Assembly: GCA_032718475.1 (NCBI GenBank)
Contig: JAUCBJ010007147.1
Span: 44,083 to 108,082 of the forward strand
DNA length: 64,000 nucleotides
Source: Nemertoderma westbladi
Lineage: Eukaryota > Xenacoelomorpha > Nemertodermatida > Nemertodermatidae
Reading direction: 5' to 3'
Part shown: piece after piece, positions 1 through 8,957 of the stretch
Layout of the letters: each line of letters starts with the position of its first letter
Numbering within the stretch: position 1 is the first letter of the stretch
Notes under the pieces: model-generated
The model's database searches: none
What the model was told of the DNA's origin: nothing
Seen by the model: the letters and a program-made list of their open reading frames with translations, nothing else
Translations under genes and position numbers: made by a program

Positions 1-1
1 G

Positions 2-334
2 GCGGATCACTACAGGCCGAAACCAGAGCACAATACATCAAACGCATTGCCGAGGCTCAGGCAATCATTGCCATACGCAGCGACGCAGGGGACTGCAAGT
101 CCACAGGCAAACGAAGATAAGACAACATCATGGAACGGACAGGGGAACAATAACAACATGAATAAACATAACCCCAGTACGTCCAGTAGGCCAAACCCAG
201 TCAATAAGAATAGTAGGGACTTTGGTACGAATATAACTGCGATACGCAATGCATTGTATAAAGAGGGCTACGACCCAAAGAGCAAATGCCAGTTACACGC
301 AAATGCGCTTCATAAAACCATGAACTGCAGGTAA
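2..334 (+). CDS. gag: Gag C-terminal part, BEL/Pao-like (partial)
   Basis: Open from the left window edge to a TAA at 332-334. It is polar and Asn/Pro/Ser-rich in the middle (about codons 25-65) and ends in a Cys/His cluster with the pattern C-x2-H-x5-H-x4-C, resembling the first zinc-binding motif of BEL/Pao Gag proteins. The second, canonical CCHC knuckle lies in the same frame after the TAA (389-430), so gag is split from the rest by a single stop codon. Either this copy is damaged there or the stop is suppressed to make Gag-Pol. The TAA context shows no recognised readthrough motif. Confidence 0.7.
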   Translation, partial: ADHYRPKPEHNTSNALPRLRQSLPYAATQGTASPQANEDKTTSWNGQGNNNNMNKHNPSTSSRPNPVNKNSRDFGTNITAIRNALYKEGYDPKSKCQLHANALHKTMNCR

Positions 335-3223
335 TGGCAGGCGCTACCGAGGCAAGACCAGATAGATTACGCGTCGAGCAATAAAATCTGCTCGCGATGT
401 GTGAAGAGTGGACACAAGGCCAGGGAATGCCAAGAGAAGCCGGTCAAGTTTGGCCAAAGGAGAGGCCAAACGATGGCAACGAGCACGGTAGGGGCGAAGA
501 AGAGAGGCACGGTGTTACTTGGAGTAGTACCGGTGCGAGTGATCGGGGAAGGCAATCGATCAGTAACAACACTAATGCTGGTTGATAGTGGAGCTGCCTT
601 CACATTAGTCGAGGAATGGGTAGCCGAAGAAATAGGATTGAGAACAAGGCCAAGCAGAATGGCGGTAACAACCATCTCTAGCAAAGATGAGATCCTAGAG
701 ATGAGGACAGGACGGTGCGCAATTGCAGCAGTGGCACCAGGATGCGATTATGGGGCAACCATCGACCCCATCCAAGTAATAGAGTCAATTAACATCAATG
801 CCAGGCGGCCAACCAACATCGAGGTCGAGCAATACAAATTCCTGGACGACATTGACTTCTCGATCCCAGACGTGGACGTTAGGAAGGTATCCATCATAGT
901 AGGAATGGACTGCCCGACGGCCCACGAAAGAATGCAAACGGTCTTCGGCGAAGACAAGCAGAGTGACCCGGTGGCCATATTAACACCATTCGGGTGGACG
1001 CTGAGTGGTCCAATTAAGAGCAAGATACCATTCAGGATGTCGGAGACATCAGGATGCATGTTCGCGGGAACAATGCAGGAAATGGGTGATGAGGGAGCAG
1101 AGGAGCAGCTTAAAAGACTGCTCAGACAAGACTTTGAGGGACTGAAAGAGACCGGGGTCGGGACCTCGGTAGAAGACAAGCAGGCTCTACAAAGCGTGGA
1201 GGAATCGATGACGTGTGATGAGGGGCGGTATACAATAGGAATGGTATGGAAACTACCGAAAATACCGCTACCCAATAATAGAGGGATGGTACTCACGAGA
1301 CTCCGCAAGCTGAAACAAACACTAAAACGGAGCCCCGAGAAGAACGAGTACATTCACAAAACGATTAAGAAGTACGTTGAGAAAGGATGGGCCGTGGAGT
1401 TACCGGTCGACGAGCCGAACACGGACAGGACATACTACCTGCCACTCCACGTAGCTTTAGACCCAAAGAAAGGTCAACTTAGGATGGTAGTCGATGCATC
1501 GGCAAAGACCGACGGAAAGTGCTTAAACGACTACCTACTAGAGGGCCCAAACATATACAATTCGGGCATAGAAGTACTACTTAGATTTAGGAATGGGAAA
1601 CACGCCTTCACGTGCGACATAGAAGGCATGTTCAACCAAGTCCGTGTAACAGAGGAAGATAGCGACAGTCAACGCTTCTTATGGTATAACGGCGAGGAAG
1701 AACCGCCTATAATACCGGCATATAAGATGGTAGTACAAAACATGGGGGCCAAGTCGTCCTCATTTACGACGACTATGGCAGTGAGAGACACGGTCAAGGG
1801 GAAGGAAGATAGATACAGCAGTAGGGCCGTCGATATGATCCGACGCGGCTTCTACGTAGACGACGGTATGGAGTCTGGAAATACGGTTGAGGAGATACTG
1901 GAAACAGGGCGCGAGGTTCGCGACATCCTGAAAGGATCCGGCTTCAACCTGACCAAATTCCAATCCAGTTCAGAAGAATTTATCAAGGCAATAGAGGACA
2001 AGAAACCAGAATCGACCATGGACAACCCTACAACAGCCAAAGGACAGGACATGGCGAATAATAGAACACAATCTCAGCAAAAGGCATTGGGAATCGTGTG
2101 GGATAGAGGAACAGACGAACTGAAGTATCAGCTGAGCCAGGAGGGCGCAGACACCCATACGAAGAGGGGTTATGTATCGTATATAGCAAGGATATACGAT
2201 CCCCTAGGCCTAGCATCCCCATTACTAGTCACGGGGAAACAGATACTCAAGAGAGTATATAAATTGAAAGATGAGTGGGACGTAGAGGTACCAGAGGACA
2301 TCAAGAAACAGTGGAGCAAATGGACAGGAGACTTGGAGAGGATGGGAACATACAACATGCCGCGAGTGTATTTTCCGGATGGGAACATGACGAATCTGGA
2401 CCTACACATGTTCTCCGACGCGTCGTTGGAAGCGTACGGAGCGGCACTCTACTTAGTACAACGAGAAGGGGCTCACAAGCCAAGGCTAGCCTTTAGCAAA
2501 GCAAAGTCAACGCCGCCAGATTCAGCATCTGTTCCCAAGTTAGAATTGACAGCTGCGAGACTAGGAGTAAGAGCCACAGCCTACCTAGTGGATACTATTC
2601 CCAACATAGTGGAGACACACTACTGGACGGACTCCATGGTAGTGCTTGGTTGGCTACACAACGAAAAGACGAGATACCCGATATTCGTCGCGAATAGAGT
2701 GGACGAAATCAGGGCGAGCACAGAACTGGAAAGGTGGCACTACTGCCCAACAGACGAGAACCCAGCGGACTTGCTGTCGAGGGGCGTGGAACGCCACACT
2801 TTCTTAAAGAAGGAAGTATTGTGGCAACATGGGCCACAATTTCTGAGTGATAAAGAGGCCTGGCCGCCAATGAGAAAGGTGGAGCCGGGCTCAGAAGTGG
2901 TGTCAGAGGGAGAAGAGGGAGACTCAGAGGGAGAAGAGATATACTCCCAGATGGTAAGGGAGATTAGGGACGTGCAACCAAAGCAAGAACTATGCGATAA
3001 CCCGACGGACAAACTCCTCAGCTACAGTTCTAGTTGGTACAAGACCAAGAAACTAGTGGCGTACTGGAGAGCTTTCGGGAATTTCCTCGCGGGAGTTAAT
3101 AAGGAGAAGAAAACCAGGGAAACCATAGATCTGGAAGGAGCGGCCAAGGCAATAATCCGCTACGAACAACGGAAGAACTACAGCAACGATGTGGAACGTG
3201 TCGGCAACCAACAGCACCTCTGA
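335..3223 (+). CDS. pol: Pol polyprotein first part: CCHC knuckle, aspartic protease, reverse transcriptase, RNase H
   Basis: Same frame as gag, running from after the TAA to TGA 3221-3223. Domains in order: a CCHC zinc knuckle (CX2CX4HX4C, 389-430); an aspartic protease with D-S-G-A (Asp codon 584-586); an RT with the first catalytic Asp in C-D-I-E-G (1616-1618) and Y-V-D-D (1853-1864); an RNase H with Asp in F-S-D-A-S (2417-2419), Glu in K-L-E-L-T-A-A and Asp in Y-W-T-D-S. The order and motifs are those of BEL/Pao elements. No frameshift is visible and all catalytic residues I looked for are present, so the enzyme part looks functional apart from the flanking stops. The 940-codon stretch from 401 has a non-ATG first codon, consistent with polyprotein translation rather than its own start. 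Confidence 0.88.
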   Translation, partial: WQALPRQDQIDYASSNKICSRCVKSGHKARECQEKPVKFGQRRGQTMATSTVGAKKRGTVLLGVVPVRVIGEGNRSVTTLMLVDSGAAFTLVEEWVAEEIGLRTRPSRMAVTTISSKDEILEMRTGRCAIAAVAPGCDYGATIDPIQVIESININARRPTNIEVEQYKFLDDIDFSIPDVDVRKVSIIVGMDCPTAHERMQTVFGEDKQSDPVAILTPFGWTLSGPIKSKIPFRMSETSGCMFAGTMQEMGDEGAEEQLKRLLRQDFEGLKETGVGTSVEDKQALQSVEESMTCDEGRYTIGMVWKLPKIPLPNNRGMVLTRLRKLKQTLKRSPEKNEYIHKTIKKYVEKGWAVELPVDEPNTDRTYYLPLHVALDPKKGQLRMVVDASAKTDGKCLNDYLLEGPNIYNSGIEVLLRFRNGKHAFTCDIEGMFNQVRVTEEDSDSQRFLWYNGEEEPPIIPAYKMVVQNMGAKSSSFTTTMAVRDTVKGKEDRYSSRAVDMIRRGFYVDDGMESGNTVEEILETGREVRDILKGSGFNLTKFQSSSEEFIKAIEDKKPESTMDNPTTAKGQDMANNRTQSQQKALGIVWDRGTDELKYQLSQEGADTHTKRGYVSYIARIYDPLGLASPLLVTGKQILKRVYKLKDEWDVEVPEDIKKQWSKWTGDLERMGTYNMPRVYFPDGNMTNLDLHMFSDASLEAYGAALYLVQREGAHKPRLAFSKAKSTPPDSASVPKLELTAARLGVRATAYLVDTIPNIVETHYWTDSMVVLGWLHNEKTRYPIFVANRVDEIRASTELERWHYCPTDENPADLLSRGVERHTFLKKEVLWQHGPQFLSDKEAWPPMRKVEPGSEVVSEGEEGDSEGEEIYSQMVREIRDVQPKQELCDNPTDKLLSYSSSWYKTKKLVAYWRAFGNFLAGVNKEKKTRETIDLEGAAKAIIRYEQRKNYSNDVERVGNQQHL

Positions 3224-3226
3224 CGG
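3221..3226 (+). promoter_or_regulatory. In-frame TGA followed by CGG: candidate stop-codon readthrough site
   Basis: The single stop between RNase H and integrase is TGA immediately followed by CGG, in an otherwise open reading frame on both sides. UGA-CGG is the core of the known 'type II' viral readthrough context. This may be chance decay; I did not find a clear downstream stem-loop by eye. Confidence 0.35.
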
Positions 3227-4492
3227 GACAGCGAGTTGATTACGCTATCGCCACAACTCAACGACGATGGGATTCTAGTAATGAATTCTAGGGTGGGATA
3301 TAACAACAGCATAATCGTGCCACCGAAACCCATCATCATTCCCACAGGATCGCCTATAGTCCACCAGATCATATGGGACTCCCACAAATCGATATTGCAT
3401 GGGGGCACCAACCGAACCCTCACAGAGATAAGGAGGACCTATTGGGTCAAACAATTAAGGAAGAAGGTTAAAGCGGTAGTGGGGCAGTGCCAGACCTGCC
3501 GACGGGCGAAGAAGGAACGAGCCATACAGGAGATGGCGCCACTACCGGCGAGTAGGGTAAGGCAGCACGACCCGCCATTTACGCATTGCGGTGTGGACAT
3601 GTTCGGGCCGATAAAGATCAAGGTGATGCGACACACGGAGAAACGCTACGGTATTATCTTCGTATGCAACAATACGCGGGCGGTAGGGATAGAACTCGCC
3701 CAAGATGCAACCGCATCAGCATTCATTAACGCCTTAGAAAGGTTTAGGGACCGCAAAGGTGGGACGATCGCAGTGATATACAGCGACAACGGCACCAACT
3801 TTGTGGGCGCAGAGAGTGAGATGGCAGAAGCCTTGGACATCTTAGAAGGAGAAGAAGTCAGGGCGGCCATGAGAAGACGACAAGTAAAGTGGGAAAGAAG
3901 GACGCCGTATGCACCACATACACTAGGATGCGTCGAGAGACTGGTGGGCAGTTCAAAGCGTCTAATGACGAAGTTAATGAACACCCACATGGTCACTGAA
4001 GACGTCTTACGGACAGTACTTGCGAAGTGCGAGGGGATCATTAATAGCAGACCGCTATATCCGGAGAATGATGACCCTGAGTCATTAGACGTGTTGACGC
4101 CTAGCCATTTCCTGATGGAAAGGCCAGCGACCATCGATATGCGGGGTGTAGACCCAGATGACATACACTCCCGCCAAAGTTGGAAAGTCGCTAAAGCAAT
4201 AAGCGCAGAGTATTGGAGGAGGTGGGTCGAGGAATACCCACCCACGCTCCATAAGCGAAGCAAGTGGAGGAAACCGAACCGGGAGTTAGAAGTAGGAGAT
4301 CTCGTAATCGTTACGGATGATACTATCATCAACAACCAGTGGCGGTTGGCGAGAGTCGTACGCACTTACTCCGATGAGGACGGAAGAGTCCGATCGGTAG
4401 AAGTGCGAATAGGTGGGAAGATAGGTGCGAAGGACAGAAAAACCTACAGGAGAGCGGTAGGTAAATGCTGTCTCCTAGAAGGGGCACCTTAG
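3224..4492 (+). CDS. pol: Integrase part of BEL/Pao-like Pol
   Basis: Continues in the same frame after TGA 3221-3223, up to TAG near 4492. It begins with the short conserved linker typical of BEL/Pao (L-S-P-x-L-x-x-D-G), then an H2C2 zinc domain (H-x-x-x-x-D-S-H, later C-Q-T-C, about 3360-3505). The DDE core follows: Asp in V-D-M-F-G (3596-3598), Asp in Y-S-D-N-G (3785-3787), Glu in C-V-E-R-L (3935-3937), spaced D-63-D-50-E. It ends with a basic C-terminal domain including the G-D-L-V-I-V motif. Role in the family: inserting the cDNA copy into the genome. It is separated from RNase H only by the TGA, so it is probably made as part of Pol by readthrough, or this copy is dead. Confidence 0.85.
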   Translation, partial: RDSELITLSPQLNDDGILVMNSRVGYNNSIIVPPKPIIIPTGSPIVHQIIWDSHKSILHGGTNRTLTEIRRTYWVKQLRKKVKAVVGQCQTCRRAKKERAIQEMAPLPASRVRQHDPPFTHCGVDMFGPIKIKVMRHTEKRYGIIFVCNNTRAVGIELAQDATASAFINALERFRDRKGGTIAVIYSDNGTNFVGAESEMAEALDILEGEEVRAAMRRRQVKWERRTPYAPHTLGCVERLVGSSKRLMTKLMNTHMVTEDVLRTVLAKCEGIINSRPLYPENDDPESLDVLTPSHFLMERPATIDMRGVDPDDIHSRQSWKVAKAISAEYWRRWVEEYPPTLHKRSKWRKPNRELEVGDLVIVTDDTIINNQWRLARVVRTYSDEDGRVRSVEVRIGGKIGAKDRKTYRRAVGKCCLLEGAP

Positions 4493-4564
4493 AGTGGAGT
4501 TACAGAAAAGTTTAGTCGTCCAAGTTTTGGACTGAGGGGGGCAAGACGCCCTTTCCACACAAAT
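4493..4564 (+). other. Post-integrase spacer with a G-rich purine run
   Basis: Short noncoding stretch after the integrase stop. A purine run (about 4533-4546) resembles a second polypurine tract but is not followed by a TG-starting LTR. Confidence 0.4.
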
Positions 4565-5215
4565 AAAATAAAAATAAAATAAAAAATAGTTAGTTAGTTA
4601 GTAGGTACGTAGTGCCTAGAGTTAGAGAGTAGGTACGTAGTACCTAGAGTTAGTTAGTTAGTTAGTAGGTACGTAGTACCTAGAGTTAGTTAGTAGGTAC
4701 GTAGTGCCTAGAGTTAGAGAGTTAGTAGGTACGTAGTACCTAGAGTTAGTTAGTTAGTAGGTACGTAGTGCCTAGAGTTAGAGAGTAGGTACGTAGTACC
4801 TAGAGTTAGTTAGTTAGTTAGCAGGTACGTAGTACCTAGAGTTAGTTAGTAGGTACGTAGTGCCTAGAGTTAGAGAGTTAGTAGGTACGTAGTACCTAGA
4901 GTTAGTTAGTTAGTAGGTACGTAGTGCCTAGAGTTAGAGAGTTAGTAGGTACGTAGTACCTAGAGTTAGTTAGTTAGTAGGTACGTAGTGCCTAGAGTTA
5001 GTTAGTTAGTAGGTACGTAGTACCTAGAGTTAGAGAGTCAGTTAGAGGGTACGTAGTACCGCCAGTTAGAGTTAGAGTTAGAGGGTACGTAGTACCGCTA
5101 GTTAGAGTTAGAGTTAGAGGGTACGTAGTACCGCCAGTTAGAGTTAGAGTTAGTAGGTACGTAGTACCGTTAGTTAGAGTTAGAGGGTACGCAGTACCAT
5201 TAGTTAGAAGAGAGA
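4565..5215 (+). repeat. Minisatellite with a small hairpin in each repeat, between pol and ORF3
   Basis: About 17 imperfect repeats of roughly 30-40 bp built from GTTAGTTAGTAG, GGTACGTAGTACC and TAGAGTTAG. In most units TAGGTAC and GTACCTA flank the 3-base loop GTA, so each repeat can fold into a 7-bp hairpin. The last units (about 5040-5200) change to GGTACGTAGTACCGCCAG. It lies exactly between integrase and the ORF3 leader. Its role is unknown; it could space transcripts, stall ribosomes, or simply be expanded by slippage. Confidence 0.9.
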
Positions 5216-5693
5216 GAGTAAGAGGTAAAAGGGGTAAATAGGATATAGATATTAGTTAGCAGTAAGTAGAGTTAGTAGCGAAAGGGGGGCATGTGAGTAC
5301 AGCTGGGTAAGTCGTGTGGCCACACGACGTATACTGCTGTACTGCATAGGCCCACAAAGTAGGCCAGAATATGGATTAGAGAATAGAATAATCCATAGGC
5401 AGTAATAGGTAGTAAGACAGTAGAATTAAAATAAATAGAATAGGGCTGAAAGTTAGAAAATAGTGGCAACACAAGGGAAGTCGTTCTAGAACATAATAAA
5501 AGTAACGGACAGAAATTGTAAATTAGGCTCATTTACTAGCTTCAAAATTAATTAGGTTAAATTTAGGCTAAAAGGCGCAATTAAGTAGAAAGTAGGCCAT
5601 TATCGAACCGTACGAAACATCTTAATACATCACTCATCTGTATAGCGCCTTGGTAAGGCACCACCCTGCAGGTGAGCGAGTGTAGTGTTCGGA
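5216..5693 (+). promoter_or_regulatory. Conserved leader of ORF3 with a candidate splice acceptor
   Basis: From about 5340 to the ORF3 start this is alignable by eye to the reversed region 22912-23250 upstream of ORF3 copy 3, including the block ending in the GGTGAGCGAG motif just before the start codon. An AG at 5670-5671 (context CACCCTGCAG then GTGAGC; CACCTTACAG then GTGAGC in copy 3) lies 22 bases before the ATG. It could be the acceptor for a spliced ORF3 mRNA, as used for env in retroviruses. The GTGAGC that follows could equally be a donor. Confidence 0.45.
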
Positions 5694-8243
5694 ATGGCGA
5701 GTAAGTTGATCAGGAAGAGGAAGGCGGAGTCAGGAGGAAAAGAAATACTGGTGGATTTCACCGAAAGACACCCGGAAGAGAAGACGAGAGAATACTACGA
5801 GAAGTTGGAAAGGGGTCACGCGGCACGAGCGCTGCAGGACCACTTCCGGGAGATGCACGAGCAGCGGCTGGTCGGGACCTACGGAACGCTGTCGCTGGAC
5901 AACGCGATCTTCCAACACTTCCACTACGTGGTGAAAGGGGACGAGGCGAAGTTCGGGATTCCGAAGTATCCGAGGGAATCACCGAGGAAGGACTGGAAGA
6001 GGTTCATAGAGTCCGTCAACAGGGGAGGATATATGATCCTAGATGACGAGGGAACCGTGGAAGACGAGGCGGATTCGAGACGAGGATCAGCGGGGTCGGC
6101 CAGGACCATACTCCTACATTTGGCCGCGCCAAATGGGGACATCTTCCTATTCGATTTAGGGACGTATGGGAAGAAGGACGGGCCGAAACTGAGTCAGTTA
6201 CCGAAAGCGGTACAAGTCTTGGTAAGAGAGAAGTCGACGACGAAAGTGGGATCGGCGATTCGCGAGGATGCGGAAAGGATCATCGGTCCGGACGCCACCA
6301 ACCTCCTGGATATGCAGAAGGTCTTTATGGCTATGACGGCACCGGATGGGTTGGGGCTAGTCGAAAACACAGGTCTATGCGGGGCAGTGGCGATGGGCCA
6401 ACTATTGGGGCTCGTATGTCACAAACCGATGGACTGGGGGAAGTTTAGGGAAGAATACGGAGCAGAACAAGCGAACTCGCTAAAGTGGGGAACGAGACCG
6501 GGAAAGCAGGAGGTATATCAATTTCGCAGAGGAGCGATAAAGGTATATCAGAAGCGATATATCTTGCAAGAAGACTGGATTATGATAAGTTTGCTTAACT
6601 TATTTATGACCGTAGTCATCGAGAGGGAACCAGGAGCATTTCTGTTATCGGGATCACCCCTAAGCTGCAGGAGAGCCTTTAAAGTGGCCTTTGACGGTCT
6701 GGTAGACCACCCGGGGCTGAAGGGCGAGTCGGTGTACTACAACAGCCGACATCTGGTAGACGGGGAGACAGATACACCGTATCAGAGATGGGAGCAGCTA
6801 GAGGCGGACAGACGAGAAGCAAAGCGACTGGAAGAAGTCGCTAGACGGGAGAGGATAGAAGCAGAGGAGAGGGAAGAGGAGGCCAGGGCACAGAGTTACG
6901 GCTTCGAGGAACAGGCGGGCCTAGACGAACTTCATTGGACTTTGTCAGGGAGTTCGGGGGAGTCTCTAGGGCGAGAATTGGGATGGACGGTGGGATCGCC
7001 GAAACAGTCGACGTCGGGGTTGCAAACGATGCCCATACCAGCGGGCGCCGAGGGCGACCAACCGCCAAGGAAGCTAAGGGAGCTAGAGGGATGGAAAGCT
7101 ACGGGCGAGAGCCAAGGCGGGAAAGGACATAGTGGATCCATCGGGATACCGGGATTGGAGACACTACCAGAAGAAGAGGACGACGACGACGAGTTCGGAG
7201 AGATGCCGCCCATCGAGAGGATAGGCCACTCGGACACGGACTGGGTTGGCGGAAGGGTGGTGACGGCCAGTGGGGCGAGGGCCTTCTGGAACAGATCCGG
7301 CAAGCGGACCTGGGTGCACGAGGAGCCGGCGATGGATTTCGCGGGGAGCACCATCAGGTTGGGCGAGCAACCGGGGACGGCACCACGGATAGTATTCGGG
7401 GAGACGATGCCTGAGAGGGGCGGAGAGATCGACGTAAACAGGGAGACCAACGTAGAGAAGTTCGCCTACCAGCGACTCCACAGACTGCGGAGATCGCTTG
7501 GGACGAAAGACGAGGTGGGACGGGAGACATTGGTACTCGGCTGCGACTACTGTGGGAGACAGACCCATCAGGAAAGCAGCTGCCTATACCGGTTCCAAAA
7601 GGGAACCTTTTGTCTCTACTGTAGAGAACCAAGCCACAGGATGGGGGCGTGTCCACGGTTGCACAACCGATGTCCAAAGTGCCACTTTCGGGGACACTAC
7701 GGGCGCGAGTGCGACTGGATGAGCGACGAGGAGAAGTTCACGAGGTTCGAGGAGTGGGCCGACGTCGGGGCCATGACGTGCCAGCGCATGAAGGCCCAAG
7801 AGTTCAAGTGGGGTTTCTTCCTTATCAATCAGGAGACCCACATGGAAATCATAAAGCGGAGGCTACCGTTTACCTACCAAGAGGTAGCAACGGCGGCGTC
7901 GTTCGCCGGAGTTATGAACACGCAACGGTACCTGGACAGGTGGACGCCAGAGAACCGAAGGGAGTTCAGGGATTTCTTGGCGGAGCACGTACCAAAGGCA
8001 ATGAAAATTATCCTATGGGACGCCACTAGAGGGAGACAACCGGGCCATTCTGAGGGGCCACCGGCGAAGCGATATCGGGCACTAATAACACCAGCGCCCA
8101 AGGAGCCAACGACCGGGATTAGCAAGGAAGTGGCGGCGAAGGACCGAAAGCAGAAAGCGGATGATGCCAGAGGAACGGTGATAACCAAGAAACGGCCCAG
8201 GGAAGAGGACGCCAGGGGGAACTACCCCCGGAGGAACAGATAG
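5694..8243 (+). CDS. ORF3: exonuclease-like, coiled-coil, triple zinc-knuckle protein of the LTR element
   Basis: 849 codons from ATG 5694 (a GTG lies three codons upstream). Residues about 100-310 resemble the DEDD 3'-5' exonuclease fold of RNase D/Werner proteins. Exo I is D117-D118-E119; a strand pair follows ending in F-L-F-D-L; Exo II is K184-V-G-x-x-I-x-x-D192; a possible Exo III is Y289 with E293/D294 (family rule Y-x3-D). Residues 366-402 are a charged coiled coil, 493-500 is an acidic run, and three CX2CX4HX4C knuckles sit at C617-C630, C640-C653 and C660-C673. A 100-residue conserved tail (about 675-780) and a basic K-K-R-P-R end follow. It is not a standard Gag or Env; gag knuckles already exist upstream. 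Possible roles: RNA/cDNA binding, trimming or proofreading. Activity is unproven because Exo III is irregular. Two broken copies and one distant relative occur in the window. Confidence 0.8.
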   Translation: MASKLIRKRKAESGGKEILVDFTERHPEEKTREYYEKLERGHAARALQDHFREMHEQRLVGTYGTLSLDNAIFQHFHYVVKGDEAKFGIPKYPRESPRKDWKRFIESVNRGGYMILDDEGTVEDEADSRRGSAGSARTILLHLAAPNGDIFLFDLGTYGKKDGPKLSQLPKAVQVLVREKSTTKVGSAIREDAERIIGPDATNLLDMQKVFMAMTAPDGLGLVENTGLCGAVAMGQLLGLVCHKPMDWGKFREEYGAEQANSLKWGTRPGKQEVYQFRRGAIKVYQKRYILQEDWIMISLLNLFMTVVIEREPGAFLLSGSPLSCRRAFKVAFDGLVDHPGLKGESVYYNSRHLVDGETDTPYQRWEQLEADRREAKRLEEVARRERIEAEEREEEARAQSYGFEEQAGLDELHWTLSGSSGESLGRELGWTVGSPKQSTSGLQTMPIPAGAEGDQPPRKLRELEGWKATGESQGGKGHSGSIGIPGLETLPEEEDDDDEFGEMPPIERIGHSDTDWVGGRVVTASGARAFWNRSGKRTWVHEEPAMDFAGSTIRLGEQPGTAPRIVFGETMPERGGEIDVNRETNVEKFAYQRLHRLRRSLGTKDEVGRETLVLGCDYCGRQTHQESSCLYRFQKGTFCLYCREPSHRMGACPRLHNRCPKCHFRGHYGRECDWMSDEEKFTRFEEWADVGAMTCQRMKAQEFKWGFFLINQETHMEIIKRRLPFTYQEVATAASFAGVMNTQRYLDRWTPENRREFRDFLAEHVPKAMKIILWDATRGRQPGHSEGPPAKRYRALITPAPKEPTTGISKEVAAKDRKQKADDARGTVITKKRPREEDARGNYPRRNR

Positions 8244-8957
8244 GTTCCCAGAGTCGAGGGGGAGGGACTGGGACTTAGACGTGGTACGCCTGGCAGGCGC
8301 CGCGCGGGATGTACGAACTATTAAGTACAAATTCAATTAATGCAAATAATCATATAAGTGCAATTTGTATGTACGTACGTAGTAATTAGTAATCTAGTAA
8401 AATACATACGTTTGGAGTAAGTACTATAGTCATACAACCTTTCTCAATTAGCTACTGGGACTGGGGGATAACTGACTATGGCACCATGGACGAGACAACT
8501 GACAATTTCACGCTTCTTGAGTGCGACGGCACGAGAGGGGGGGGAGGTTCGTCAGGAGAGATAAAACAGTCACAGTGGAGTTGAGGATCGGAGTAAGAGT
8601 GCGAAGTGCGGAGAGAGTGCGAACGCAATTCTAGTGTGGGGGGGGGGGAGAATAAGAGGCTGAGTGAGGGACGAGGAGGTCCGGGGGTATGAGAGAGTTA
8701 GGGTGAGAGTGGAGGGGAGATAGGGCGAAAGTGTTGGGGAAACAAAAGTCGCGTGAAGAGGTGAGCGCGATCGGCCCGACATGAGACGCCAGGCACACAG
8801 GGTAGCGTTATCATACCCATAAGGGGCGGCCTGGAAAGCCGGCTCCTAGAGAAAAGAATTCCACCCCACACCCGATACTAGATCGGGATCCAGCGGGATT
8901 GTAACGCACTTTTTGGTTGATGCTATCTTCTTACCGGGAAGATAGCATGGGGGGGAG
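8244..8957 (+). other. 3' untranslated region and polypurine tract of copy 1
   Basis: Noncoding stretch shared by all three ORF3 copies (10957-11646; reverse of 19951-20618). It includes a conserved block with CTACTGGGACTGGGG, a G-run at 8638-8649, and the final GATAGCATGGGGGGGAG just before the LTR. The G-rich run at about 8949-8957 is the likely primer site for plus-strand DNA synthesis. Confidence 0.75.

Noticed and set aside
748-1353. 201-codon minus-strand frame inside pol
   Set aside because: Antisense shadow of the RT-coding sequence; no motif.
4533-4546. Second polypurine tract and hidden LTR right after integrase
   Set aside because: No TG-starting LTR follows and the sequence passes directly into the minisatellite; kept only as a note.
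5694-8243. ORF3 as an ordinary host gene
   Set aside because: Three copies share LTR, polypurine tract and 3' region, so the ORF travels with an LTR element.
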